DNA from: Acidobacteriota bacterium
GTDB lineage: Bacteria; Acidobacteriota; Thermoanaerobaculia; Thermoanaerobaculales; Sulfomarinibacteraceae
NCBI GenBank assembly: GCA_013152895.1
Contig: JAADFN010000032.1
Location: forward strand, 1 to 55,892
Direction of reading: 5' to 3'
DNA length: 55,892 nt
The notes under the pieces are model-generated. The model made no database searches. It was not told where the DNA came from and saw only the letters and a program-made list of their open reading frames with translations. Below, piece by piece: positions 25,187-32,890 of this stretch. Each line of letters opens with the position of its first letter. Position 1 is the first letter of the stretch. Both the position numbers and the translations under genes were made by a program.

Positions 25187-25252
25187 ACTGCAAAGGTACG
25201 CGCTTCTCGTCGGTGCGGGAGGCGGGATATTAACCAGAGAGGGAGGATCATT

Positions 25253-25921
25253 ATGAAGAAAGTCCTAATTATCTGCCTGGCGGTGCTCGTCACCGCTGTC
25301 ATGGCCAACGCCCAAACGGTGGTTGGCACACCCCACGACCTGAGCGCAACGGGGCCGGGCGCCACAACCAACGTCAGCCGGGTCTGCGTCTTCTGCCACA
25401 CGCCTCACCAGGCCAGCGCGGCGGCCGGCCAGTACCCCCTCTGGAACCACACGCTGTCTTCAACCGCCAGCTACGGCGTGTACTCCAGTCCCACGCTCAA
25501 TGCCAGCCCGACCGACATCGGCGGGGCGACGGCAGGATCCGCCGCCGTGTCCAACCTGTGCATGTCCTGTCACGACGGCACGGTCTCCGTGGCCAGCATG
25601 TACAATCCCCCCAACGAGGTGAGCTCTGTCACGCTTACCGCCGGTGGTAACGTGACGTCGGCCGGCCTCATCACAGGCACGCCGGATCTGGGGACAGATC
25701 TCAGCGACGACCACCCGATCAACTTCACCTATGACACGGCTCTGGCCACCGCTGATGGCGGCCTCAACGATCCGGCCACGGATACCGCTGTGGCGGACCT
25801 TCTCATCGGTGGCGAGGTCCAGTGCTCCTCGTGCCACAATCCCCATGACAACACCTACGAGCCCTTCCTGGTGAAGGACAACACGGGCAGCGCACTCTGT
25901 ACGACCTGTCATATCAAGTAG
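25253..25921 (+). CDS. Tetraheme c-type cytochrome, possible nanowire subunit
   Basis: The 222-aa exported protein has four CXXCH motifs (CVFCH, CMSCH, CSSCH, CTTCH) and five other histidines. That is enough for bis-His ligation of all four haems. Length, haem number and order (PHDLS, CVFCHTPH, PLWNHTL, CMSCHDGTV, DDHPINF, CSSCHNPHD, terminal CTTCHIK) resemble the OmcE-type family that polymerises into extracellular filaments. It has a strong sigma-54 promoter, its own terminator and nearby chaperone, porin and propeller genes. Together these suggest a highly made structural cytochrome. Filament formation is inferred, not shown by sequence. Confidence 0.85.
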   Translation: MKKVLIICLAVLVTAVMANAQTVVGTPHDLSATGPGATTNVSRVCVFCHTPHQASAAAGQYPLWNHTLSSTASYGVYSSPTLNASPTDIGGATAGSAAVSNLCMSCHDGTVSVASMYNPPNEVSSVTLTAGGNVTSAGLITGTPDLGTDLSDDHPINFTYDTALATADGGLNDPATDTAVADLLIGGEVQCSSCHNPHDNTYEPFLVKDNTGSALCTTCHIK

Positions 25922-25946
25922 GCTTGTGACCTGAACGAACGATGGA

Positions 25947-25981
25947 CCGCGGGGGCCGGAAAACCGGTCCCCGCGGGTTTG
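25947..25981 (+). terminator. Hairpin after tetraheme gene
   Basis: A 13-bp stem (CCGCGGGGGCCGG / CCGGTCCCCGCGG, one G-T wobble) closes an AAAA loop and is followed by GTTTG. It lies between the tetraheme gene and the chaperone gene. It could be a partial terminator that makes the cytochrome message more abundant than the downstream genes. Confidence 0.65.
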
Positions 25982-26059
25982 TAGCGGGCAGACACCATTC
26001 CATGAGAAAATGAGTACGGATTGGATGTCTGCATCGCTCAGCAGCACGAAGGGAACAAC

Positions 26060-27049
26060 ATGGTGCGCCACCTTACCGTCCGGCTGGTTGGAGTGATCAT
26101 GGCGGCGGGGCTCATGGCCTCGCCGGCTGCGGGTTCTCAGCCGAAGATCGCCGCCCGGGTGGGCGACAGGATCATCACCCGCGGCGAGCTCGACCGGGAG
26201 GTCCAGCGGGCTATCAACACCGGTTACTTCCACAGGCGGCTCCCGGAAAACGTGCTCCGGGCGCTGCGCCTCAAGCAGCTCGAGAAGCTCATTCACCGCG
26301 ACCTGGACATCCTGGGCGGCTACGACCGGGGCCTCAAGCTGCCGCTGGCCGATGCCAAGGGACGGCGCGCCGCCATGGAGATTCAGCTCGGCAAGAAGAC
26401 GTACGAACGCTCGTTGAAGATCAACGGGTGGACGCGGGCGGACCACGTGCGCATTCTCGCGGAAACACTCATGGGGCAGGAGGCGTACCGCAGATTCGTC
26501 TTGGAGAAAGCCAAGGTTCCGGAAGGTGCCGTGCACCGGGCCTATGAGGCCAACCCCGGACGGTGGAAGATGCCTCCGTCTCTCCACATCTTCCACATCC
26601 TGCTCAAGGTTCCCCCGTCGGCCGGTGGTGCGGTGTGGGCGAAGCGTGAGGCCGAGGCCCGAAAAATCAAGGCCCAGGTCCTGGCGGGAACGCCTTTTAC
26701 CGACCTTGCGGCGCGCCGCTCGGAGGGAATGTACCGGATCAAGGGCGGCGACCTGGGGTGGGTTCACAAGGGCCGTCTCGAGCCCGAGCTCGAGAAAGCG
26801 GCATGGAAGGCGAAGGTGGGTTCCGTGGTGGGCCCCATACGGACCTTGGAGGGGGTACACCTGTTGCTGGTCACGGCGCGCCGGCCAGCGCGGCAGCTCA
26901 CATATAAAGAGGCAGCGCCGATTCTCCGCAAGGAGCTCGAGAAAAAAGCCCTGGCGAATGCCGAGAAGCGCTGGTACAGCGAGGTGCGGAAGCGGCATCC
27001 CGTGGTCATCCTCGATCCGGCTTTGCGTCAGAGCGACGGGGGACGGTAG
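26060..27049 (+). CDS. Periplasmic parvulin-type peptidyl-prolyl isomerase (SurA/PrsA-like)
   Basis: The 329-aa protein has a signal peptide (LVGVIMAAGLMASPAAG). A SurA-like N-terminal part follows (IAARVGDRIITRGELDREVQ). A rotamase domain lies at about residues 175-285, with HIFHILLKVPP, FTDLAARRSEG, GGDLGWVHKGRLEPELEKAAW and GPIRTLEGVHLLLV. Enzymes of this type fold outer-membrane barrels or secreted proteins. Its place directly before the barrel gene and after the tetraheme gene suggests it helps assemble the barrel or the cytochrome. The start at 26060 is preceded by GAAGGGAA. Confidence 0.88.
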   Translation: MVRHLTVRLVGVIMAAGLMASPAAGSQPKIAARVGDRIITRGELDREVQRAINTGYFHRRLPENVLRALRLKQLEKLIHRDLDILGGYDRGLKLPLADAKGRRAAMEIQLGKKTYERSLKINGWTRADHVRILAETLMGQEAYRRFVLEKAKVPEGAVHRAYEANPGRWKMPPSLHIFHILLKVPPSAGGAVWAKREAEARKIKAQVLAGTPFTDLAARRSEGMYRIKGGDLGWVHKGRLEPELEKAAWKAKVGSVVGPIRTLEGVHLLLVTARRPARQLTYKEAAPILRKELEKKALANAEKRWYSEVRKRHPVVILDPALRQSDGGR

Positions 27050-27055
27050 CTCCGC

Positions 27056-28834
27056 GTGCGCAGGTGGGGTGCGACGCTGCTCCTGCTGGGGGCAACAGCA
27101 CTCGTCCCGCGAGCAGCTTACGCCCAGCTCTTTGGTCAGTGGTCCTGGAACGCCCTGCTGAGCTTGGAGCAACGTTCCTTCCTGACCGAGACGAAAGGGA
27201 GCGCCTTGACCGATTACAAGGAACGCGGCTTCCGCCTGGATTTGGGCATGAATGGTTTTATCATCCATCCGGCCATCGCCCGCTTCCGCCTCGGCCTCGA
27301 CACCTTGGTTTCCAACTATACGGGAACGGCGGCCCCGGACAACAAACGCTGGGGACTGCACGCGCAGCTCACCCTTCTGCCGTACAGCCGGTACCCCACC
27401 TATTTCCACCTGACCCGCACCCGGTACAACTACACGCTGAATTCCGAGGATCCACTGGCAACGACCGGCCTTGCCGATACGACGAGGAACTGGGGGGCGA
27501 GGATCCGCTTTCGCGGCGGGCTCCTCCGCGGCCTGGCGGCCAGCACTGACCGAACGGACACGAGCTTTGTCGACCCCGCGGTCCGCAACGAGGTCTTTCT
27601 CCGCCAGTACCTGGACTGGGCCGGTGCCTCCGGGCGGATCAACCACCACTACCGCCTCGAACGGCAGTACCGCCGCTACGGCCGGACTCGCTATACCACC
27701 GACGACTACACCCTGACGGTGGACGAGCACGGCCTCCTCTCGGACCGCTGGCGCTGGGACCTCAGCGGTGTCGGCTTTCACCGCAGCTTCGATTACGAGA
27801 ACACCAACAACACGGTGGACACGGCCCGGCTTCGGAATCGCATCGTCTACACGACACATCGTGATGACCTCATAGATCTCTCGTATACCGGTGGTTTTAG
27901 CCATGCCAAGGCCGGGCGCACCGCGACGACCAATGCAGTGACCGCTCGCTACGTCTGGAACGCCGCGAGCGGCCTGCAGGTGACTCCCACGGTGAGCTAC
28001 TCCGTGCAACATGCGGGTGACACAACTGTCAACGCACCGGCGACCGGAGTCAGCCTGTCGTGGAGCCACATCGCGGACCGGTACGACCTCAGTCTCAACG
28101 GGGGCTTAAGCGGCGCGTGGATCGACACGTCCTGGAATGACGGCTCGCAGAAAACAACCGTGATGGCCTGGACCGCGGGTTCCACGGTCGGAACCGGATC
28201 AGAAGATCACGTGCGGGCCGAGCTGGACCTGTCTCTGGCCCACAACGAGCTGCGCACCGTTGGCGACGCCCTGGTGGAGCTCCCCGATCTCGGCACGGAG
28301 TACGAGCGCATCGGCCTCCAGAACAGCTTCCGGAGCCGCCTGACCCTGCGCCGCCGCATTCGCCGATGGCATCTCAGCACCTACCTGGAGCACCGGCATC
28401 GTGAGCAGGAGAGCGCGCGGATCAATCCGGTCCGTGTGAGCTCCAACATCCTGGACGTCACTCTCAGCGGACCCGGCATCGGGTTCACCCTCGACACCGG
28501 CAAGACCCAGGGGCGTTCTGGATTTCAGCAGGATGTGAGCTTCTTCGCTGCGAATATTCACTGGATGCCGCTCCGGTACCTGACGCTGAGATCCACGTAC
28601 CTGACCAACGTGAGCAACGTCTCCCAAGGGCCCGACATCCATCTCCAGCGGATCGAGGGGACCGCCCAGCTCCACTTCGGGCGCTACACCCTCGATGCCA
28701 AGTTGTGGGACCAGACGGAGACGATCGAAGGGAGCCTGCAGCGAACGCGGGGAGTGCTCCTGACCTTCTCCGCCCGCTTCGCCGGATGGCTCCCCTTCGT
28801 CAGCGCTCCACAGCGGCGGGGGATCATCCGATGA
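27056..28834 (+). CDS. Outer-membrane beta-barrel, probable porin of cytochrome conduit
   Basis: The 592-aa protein starts at a GTG six bases after the previous stop and has a signal peptide ending near AAYAQ. The rest is a series of alternating amphipathic strands rich in Tyr, Arg, Asp and Thr (YFHLTRTRYNYTLN, HYRLERQYRRYGRTRY, FSRLTLR-type turns). This is typical of a large barrel and there are no cysteines for haem. I cannot assign it to a named porin family. Its neighbours (chaperone, propeller lipoprotein, multihaem proteins) fit the barrel of a porin-cytochrome complex that lets electrons cross the outer membrane. Confidence 0.75.
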   Translation: MRRWGATLLLLGATALVPRAAYAQLFGQWSWNALLSLEQRSFLTETKGSALTDYKERGFRLDLGMNGFIIHPAIARFRLGLDTLVSNYTGTAAPDNKRWGLHAQLTLLPYSRYPTYFHLTRTRYNYTLNSEDPLATTGLADTTRNWGARIRFRGGLLRGLAASTDRTDTSFVDPAVRNEVFLRQYLDWAGASGRINHHYRLERQYRRYGRTRYTTDDYTLTVDEHGLLSDRWRWDLSGVGFHRSFDYENTNNTVDTARLRNRIVYTTHRDDLIDLSYTGGFSHAKAGRTATTNAVTARYVWNAASGLQVTPTVSYSVQHAGDTTVNAPATGVSLSWSHIADRYDLSLNGGLSGAWIDTSWNDGSQKTTVMAWTAGSTVGTGSEDHVRAELDLSLAHNELRTVGDALVELPDLGTEYERIGLQNSFRSRLTLRRRIRRWHLSTYLEHRHREQESARINPVRVSSNILDVTLSGPGIGFTLDTGKTQGRSGFQQDVSFFAANIHWMPLRYLTLRSTYLTNVSNVSQGPDIHLQRIEGTAQLHFGRYTLDAKLWDQTETIEGSLQRTRGVLLTFSARFAGWLPFVSAPQRRGIIR

Positions 28835-29817
28835 GGAGATTGGCGTGGCTCCTGGTGGCTGCCGGGGCGCTGGCGGGCGCCTGCACCGTGGTCCATCACG
28901 CACCATCGGCCCACGAGGGGGCCGGGGTCCGGTTGTGGCCGGCGGAGCACCCGCGTATCGAGCTCGTCCGGGTTCTCGGTGTCCGGGGTGACCTGCGCGG
29001 TGGCGGGCTCCTGCGTTGGCTCCGGGGCGGACGCAAGGATCCACTCTTCGCCAGGCCTTACGGCGTGGCCTGGGATGGCGAGGCGCTCCTCGTGGCTGAT
29101 CCCGGGGCTGCCCGAGTCCTGAGGATCGCGCCGGGCGGCGGCATCCGCCAGAGCAAGGAGGGCCTCTTCGTGGCGCCAGTGGCCCTGGCCGCCTGCGAGG
29201 GAGGCATCGTCGTCACCGATCCGGCGGCCGGAAGCGTCGCCCTCCTCGACCGTGACCTCCGGCTTTCCCGCTGGCTGGCTCGCGATCTCCAGCGCCCCAC
29301 GGGCGTGGCGTGCGTGGGTCCCCATGTCTACGTGCTGGAGACCGGCGCCCACCGGCTGGTGGAGATCCGGGATCAAGCCGTGGTTCCCGTGCTCGGAGGG
29401 CGGGGAGATGGACCCGGACAGTTCAACTTCCCCACGGCCCTGACGGCCGACGGGTCCACCCTCTGGGTGGGTGATACGCTTAATTTCCGGGTCGTGAGGG
29501 TGGATCCGGCGAGCCGCCAGGTCCTGGAGACCTTCGGAACCCTGGGTGATTCCCCGGGAGAGATGCCCCGGCTCAAGGGGCTGGCGGTCGATCGGGAGGG
29601 ACGCCTGTGGATCAGTGACGGTCTTCTTGACCAGATCGCCCTGTACACCCGGGGAGGAACGTACCTCATGTCGATCGGACGACACGGAAGCGCTCCGGGT
29701 GAGCTGAGCTTCCCCGCCGGGCTCGCCACCGGGCCACACGGACGGGTCGTGGTGGCCGATTCCCTCAACCGGAGGCTCCAGGTTTTCGCGCCCGTCCCAA
29801 CGGAGGCAATGCCATGA
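28831..29817 (+). CDS. NHL-propeller lipoprotein
   Basis: The 328-aa protein is a paralogue of the 23700 product. It has a lipoprotein-type signal (LLVAAGALAGAC) and six NHL blades, for example RPYGVAWDGEALLVADPGAARV, FNFPTALTADGSTLWVGDTLNF and LKGLAVDREGRLWISDG. The ATG overlaps the stop of the barrel gene, and its own stop overlaps the next gene, so the run is translationally coupled. It probably sits on the inner face of the outer membrane or in the periplasm and supports the conduit. No haem motif is present. Confidence 0.85.
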   Translation: MRRLAWLLVAAGALAGACTVVHHAPSAHEGAGVRLWPAEHPRIELVRVLGVRGDLRGGGLLRWLRGGRKDPLFARPYGVAWDGEALLVADPGAARVLRIAPGGGIRQSKEGLFVAPVALAACEGGIVVTDPAAGSVALLDRDLRLSRWLARDLQRPTGVACVGPHVYVLETGAHRLVEIRDQAVVPVLGGRGDGPGQFNFPTALTADGSTLWVGDTLNFRVVRVDPASRQVLETFGTLGDSPGEMPRLKGLAVDREGRLWISDGLLDQIALYTRGGTYLMSIGRHGSAPGELSFPAGLATGPHGRVVVADSLNRRLQVFAPVPTEAMP

Positions 29818-30512
29818 ACGGCCCACAACGATCGTCCCGATTTCTGGCGGCCGGCCTGGTTGTGTGCCTGTGGACCGTGCTGCCCAGCCCTGCGGTGGCC
29901 CAGCAGCGGGTCGCAGACACGCTCCACAACCTCTCGGTCAGTGGCCCCGGCGCGATTCATTCGGTCAGCGAGACGCAAGTGTGCAAGTTCTGCCACATCC
30001 CGCACAACGCCGTCGTCCCCCATCCCCTCTGGGGGCACACCCTTTCCTCGGCCGACTACCGCGTACCCGACGTGATTTCGCCCTCGGGAGGAAAGCTGCC
30101 AGCGCCCCAACCCGACGGCTCCTCCCGGCTCTGCCTGTCCTGCCACGACGGTACGGTGGCGCTCGGCGACCTGGGCGGGAAACGGCCCATCCCCATGCTG
30201 GGGAGCCAGCGCCTGACCCCCGGACGGCGCGGTTTCATCGGCACGGATCTCAGCGGAAGCCATCCCATCTCTTTCGTCGTTCGTGACGCTACCGGTGCCC
30301 GTGGCGCGGCAACTGAACGGGACATGGGGCTCCGTCCCCTTTCCTCCATCACGGCAGATCCGGACGTCCGGCTGGACGCCATGGGAAAGATGCAGTGCAC
30401 CACCTGCCACGATCCCCATAGCGATCAGTATTACAAAAAGGGCCAGGTCCCCCACTTCTGGGTCAAGCCGACGGTCCAGGAGGTCTGTATCACATGCCAC
30501 GCCCTCCGGTAA
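29814..30512 (+). CDS. Tetraheme c-type cytochrome, paralogue of 25253 product
   Basis: The 232-aa exported protein has four CXXCH motifs (CKFCH, CLSCH, CTTCH, CITCH). It repeats the framework of the 25253 protein: TLHNLSVSGPGA, CKFCHIPHNA, PLWGHTLSS, CLSCHDGTVALG, GSHPISF, CTTCHDPHSD. Seven further histidines can serve as axial ligands. The ATG overlaps the propeller stop (ATGA). It may be a second filament subunit, a cap, or the periplasmic partner of the barrel. Confidence 0.85.
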   Translation: MNGPQRSSRFLAAGLVVCLWTVLPSPAVAQQRVADTLHNLSVSGPGAIHSVSETQVCKFCHIPHNAVVPHPLWGHTLSSADYRVPDVISPSGGKLPAPQPDGSSRLCLSCHDGTVALGDLGGKRPIPMLGSQRLTPGRRGFIGTDLSGSHPISFVVRDATGARGAATERDMGLRPLSSITADPDVRLDAMGKMQCTTCHDPHSDQYYKKGQVPHFWVKPTVQEVCITCHALR

Positions 30513-31714
30513 TCGCACCGTTTCTCGCGTTTCTCCTGGGTGTCGCGGCTCTCGCTGCCGGCCAGACGCCCCACATGGACCCCAGCCGCGTGCCCGGGTC
30601 GTGCATGGCCTGCCACATGGGTCACGGGGTCAGCGGCTCACCCATGCTCTCCGAGCCGGTTGACGCCGTCTGTCTGCGCTGCCACGGAACCCTCAGCGAT
30701 CGCAACCGCATGATCATGGAAGGATTGCTGGCCGGTGACGCCACGCCCCTGTCTTTGAGCTCAGTCCTCGCCCAGCCGTACACCCACCCGCTCGATGCCT
30801 CCGCCACCTCGGCCGAAACTGCTTCCACGGCCACCTGTACCTCGTGTCACGCACCACACCGTGGGTTCGAGGGCGCCGGGAACCAGCCGGCCGGCATACC
30901 GAAACGCTCCCCGAAAAACCCGAACCGCTTCGAGTATCAGCTCTGTGAGGGGTGCCATGGCAGTGCAGGCGCCACCACCACGAGCGTCTCCGATATCAGC
31001 CGGCTCTTTTACCCTGGTAACGCTTCCTACCACCCGGTAGAGGCGCCAGCCAACGACAGCTCCCCCTCCGTCATCGCATCACTGAGGGGCAAGCAGATCA
31101 GCTGTACGGATTGCCACGGCAACAGCAACCCGGCCGGGCCCCGGGGTCCTCACGGGTCCGCCGTACAGTACATCCTACGCCTCAATTATGTGACAACGGA
31201 TGGACCGGAAAGCCCGAACGCCTACGCCCTGTGCTACGCCTGCCACGATCGCAAGAAGGTGCTCGACAGTACGGCATTCCCGGAGCACGGCGAGCACATC
31301 GTGAAGATCGGGGCCTCCTGCGCCACCTGCCACAATCCGCACGGCTCCGTGATCAACCGAGCCCTGATCCGTTTTGGCGAGGAAACCATCATCTCGGGAG
31401 TGGCACCGTCACCCTCGACGGGCCGGCTCGCCTTCGTGTCGACGGGCCCAGGGTCCGGGGCGTGCTACCTGCTCTGCCACGGGAAGGACCACGGTCCGGC
31501 GACGTACGGATCGGTGAGCCTTCAGCGCCTCCAAAGAAGGATGGCGCCCGGGCCGTCCCGGGTTCCAGCAGAGACGACGCTCCCTTCACGAAGGGTCCTG
31601 AGGGGTTCGGGCGTTTCTCCACGCAAGCACAACCCCCAGGATGATACCGAGCCGCACGGCCGACCCCCAGTCCACGCTCCCGCTCCCGTGCGCCACCAGG
31701 CTCCACAGGAATGA
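30494..31714 (+). CDS. Octaheme-type c-type cytochrome
   Basis: The protein is up to 406 aa, with a signal peptide (FLAFLLGVAALAAG). It has seven CXXCH motifs (CMACH, CLRCH, CTSCH, CEGCH, CTDCH, CYACH, CATCH) and an eighth CX3CH motif, CYLLCH. The gene overlaps the end of the tetraheme gene by 19 bases. After KDHGPATYG the last ~60 residues are Arg/Pro-rich without haem motifs and overlap an opposite-strand gene (31586-31786). The natural C-terminus may therefore be shorter, or a frameshift may be present. It closes the cytochrome run and is probably the terminal component of the conduit. Confidence 0.8.
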   Translation: MPRPPVIAPFLAFLLGVAALAAGQTPHMDPSRVPGSCMACHMGHGVSGSPMLSEPVDAVCLRCHGTLSDRNRMIMEGLLAGDATPLSLSSVLAQPYTHPLDASATSAETASTATCTSCHAPHRGFEGAGNQPAGIPKRSPKNPNRFEYQLCEGCHGSAGATTTSVSDISRLFYPGNASYHPVEAPANDSSPSVIASLRGKQISCTDCHGNSNPAGPRGPHGSAVQYILRLNYVTTDGPESPNAYALCYACHDRKKVLDSTAFPEHGEHIVKIGASCATCHNPHGSVINRALIRFGEETIISGVAPSPSTGRLAFVSTGPGSGACYLLCHGKDHGPATYGSVSLQRLQRRMAPGPSRVPAETTLPSRRVLRGSGVSPRKHNPQDDTEPHGRPPVHAPAPVRHQAPQE

Positions 31715-31786
31715 AACCGCCGCCGTCACCACGAAAGTCAATGAAAAAAAGAGTGCAAACTCCCGGAACGATCTAAGGGCGTTCAT
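31586..31786 (-). CDS. Small membrane protein
   Basis: The 66-aa product has two hydrophobic segments (FALFFSLTFVVTAAVSFLWSLV and VRLGIILGVVLAW) and a short polar tail. The ATG at 31786 follows GAGGAGG, which is a better start than the one at 31816. The family is not recognised. Its 3' part overlaps the tail of the octaheme ORF on the other strand by about 130 bp. Confidence 0.55.
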   Translation of the reverse strand: MNALRSFREFALFFSLTFVVTAAVSFLWSLVAHGSGSVDWGSAVRLGIILGVVLAWRNARTPQDPS

Positions 31787-31905
31787 GGTGTGTCCTCCTC
31801 GATCCCCTTTCTTCACAGAGGGATGCTATTCCAAGGTACGCACCGCCGCGGAAAAGATTCCGACCTGACAACGGTGTTCCCAGTGTTCCCAGGTATCCTA
31901 CCAGT

Positions 31906-32140
31906 ATGGCGAGGCGGCTTCTCGTGGTTCAGGATGGCGTGCGCAGAATGATCGCGGGCGCCTCGCGGATCACGATCCCAACGTGGCGGTGGTTCACCAT
32001 CCGGATCGTCCAGAAGGGCGACCACATCGAGGGTTGGCTCGACGGGAAGAAGCTCCCGGATGTCCACAACACGACGTTGAGCAAGGCCGGCGGAGCCGGT
32101 CGCTCCTCCCCCACATTGCGCACGTGCCAGCGTGGCGGCA
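31906..32140 (+). pseudogene. Remnant of a DUF1080-like (glycosidase/LamG-fold) protein
   Basis: The frame reads WRWFTIRIVQKGDHIEGWL then DGKKLPDVHNTTLSKAGGAG. This closely resembles the C-terminal part of DUF1080/3-keto-disaccharide hydrolase-like proteins (WHTIRI..KGD.I..YLDGK.LLDV.D.TF..AG..G). No start, signal peptide or catalytic part is present, and after AGGAG the sequence diverges. It appears to be a decayed fragment. The surrounding 31787-32152 holds no other gene. Confidence 0.4.
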
Positions 32141-32152
32141 GCTCGACCTTCG

Positions 32153-32890
32153 TCACGGCGATCCCTCGAGCGTCCGCTGGAGCCTTGCAAACAGCGGGGT
32201 CAACCGGTCGGGGTCGCCCGTCGCGGCGAGGATGACCCGGTAAAGCACCCCGACGTCCGTGTGTCCGAACGAGGTCGCGGCAGCCCACCGGGGTTTCGTG
32301 TCCGCGATCAGGCGGTCCAGGGCGTGACCCGCCTCCGGATCGAAGCCTTCGGGGTCGACGAGCTGGCCGAGACGCCGGGATACCGGCAGCGTCAGCCAGA
32401 GATGCGTGCACCGCTCCGCATCCCGGTGGGAGAACGCACGTTCGAGACGGTGGGCCAGCCGCTGGAGGCTGGGACCGACCGCGATCAGCCGCGGCTCACC
32501 GTCCCAGCGTTGACGAACGACGAGGTTGTACACGTCATCGGGACGGCGCAGCGTTTCGGCGACGCGGACCAACGTGTCGATGAGATCCGTCCGGACCCGG
32601 GCCTCGTCCGCCAACGGCGCGTCGATCTCAAGATCCAGGCGCCACGACTCATCTCCGGCGATCGCGCCGGCTTCGCGCCGCGACGCACCGTGGCCGGACG
32701 CCCCCGCGAGCTGCCAGCGAACATGGCAACCCCGGCCACGACGCGAGGCACGCACGGTGCGGACGAGCGCAGCCCAGGGGGCGAGAAGCACGAGGAACAC
32801 GGCGCCGGCCGCGGCCCGCAGGCATCCCCCCCGCGGTGGTTTCCCCGCTGCATCACACCGTTCCGGTTGGCGCAGCGCGCCTTCAGTCAT
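32153..32890 (-). CDS. Unknown membrane-anchored protein at end of ccm operon
   Basis: The 245-aa product starts at an ATG overlapping the end of ccmF by eight bases, so it is the last gene of the ccm operon. One hydrophobic segment (AAAGAVFLVLLAPWAALV) lies near residue 30. The rest is soluble, with no Cys pair and no TPR pattern that I can see. It is not recognisably CcmG, CcmH or CcmI. Its position suggests a part in cytochrome maturation, but this is only context. Confidence 0.55.
   Translation of the reverse strand: MTEGALRQPERCDAAGKPPRGGCLRAAAGAVFLVLLAPWAALVRTVRASRRGRGCHVRWQLAGASGHGASRREAGAIAGDESWRLDLEIDAPLADEARVRTDLIDTLVRVAETLRRPDDVYNLVVRQRWDGEPRLIAVGPSLQRLAHRLERAFSHRDAERCTHLWLTLPVSRRLGQLVDPEGFDPEAGHALDRLIADTKPRWAAATSFGHTDVGVLYRVILAATGDPDRLTPLFARLQRTLEGSP

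Larger units (their letters stand above)
24760..25252. other. Intergenic region between propeller and tetraheme genes
   Basis: This ~490-bp gap is not coding once the frameshift is recognised. It holds the paired sites, a MITE-like repeat (24899-25070), a GC-rich stretch of no clear content, and the sigma-54 promoter at 25170. Confidence 0.6.

Noticed and set aside
24682-25256. C-terminal extension of the 518-aa ORF from 23700
   Set aside because: It is out of frame with the propeller end, crosses a repeat element and a sigma-54 promoter, and has no protein-like features.
25460-28069. 869-aa minus-strand ORF opposite tetraheme, chaperone and barrel genes
   Set aside because: Shadow frame; no start context or domain, and it spans a terminator hairpin and several plus-strand genes.
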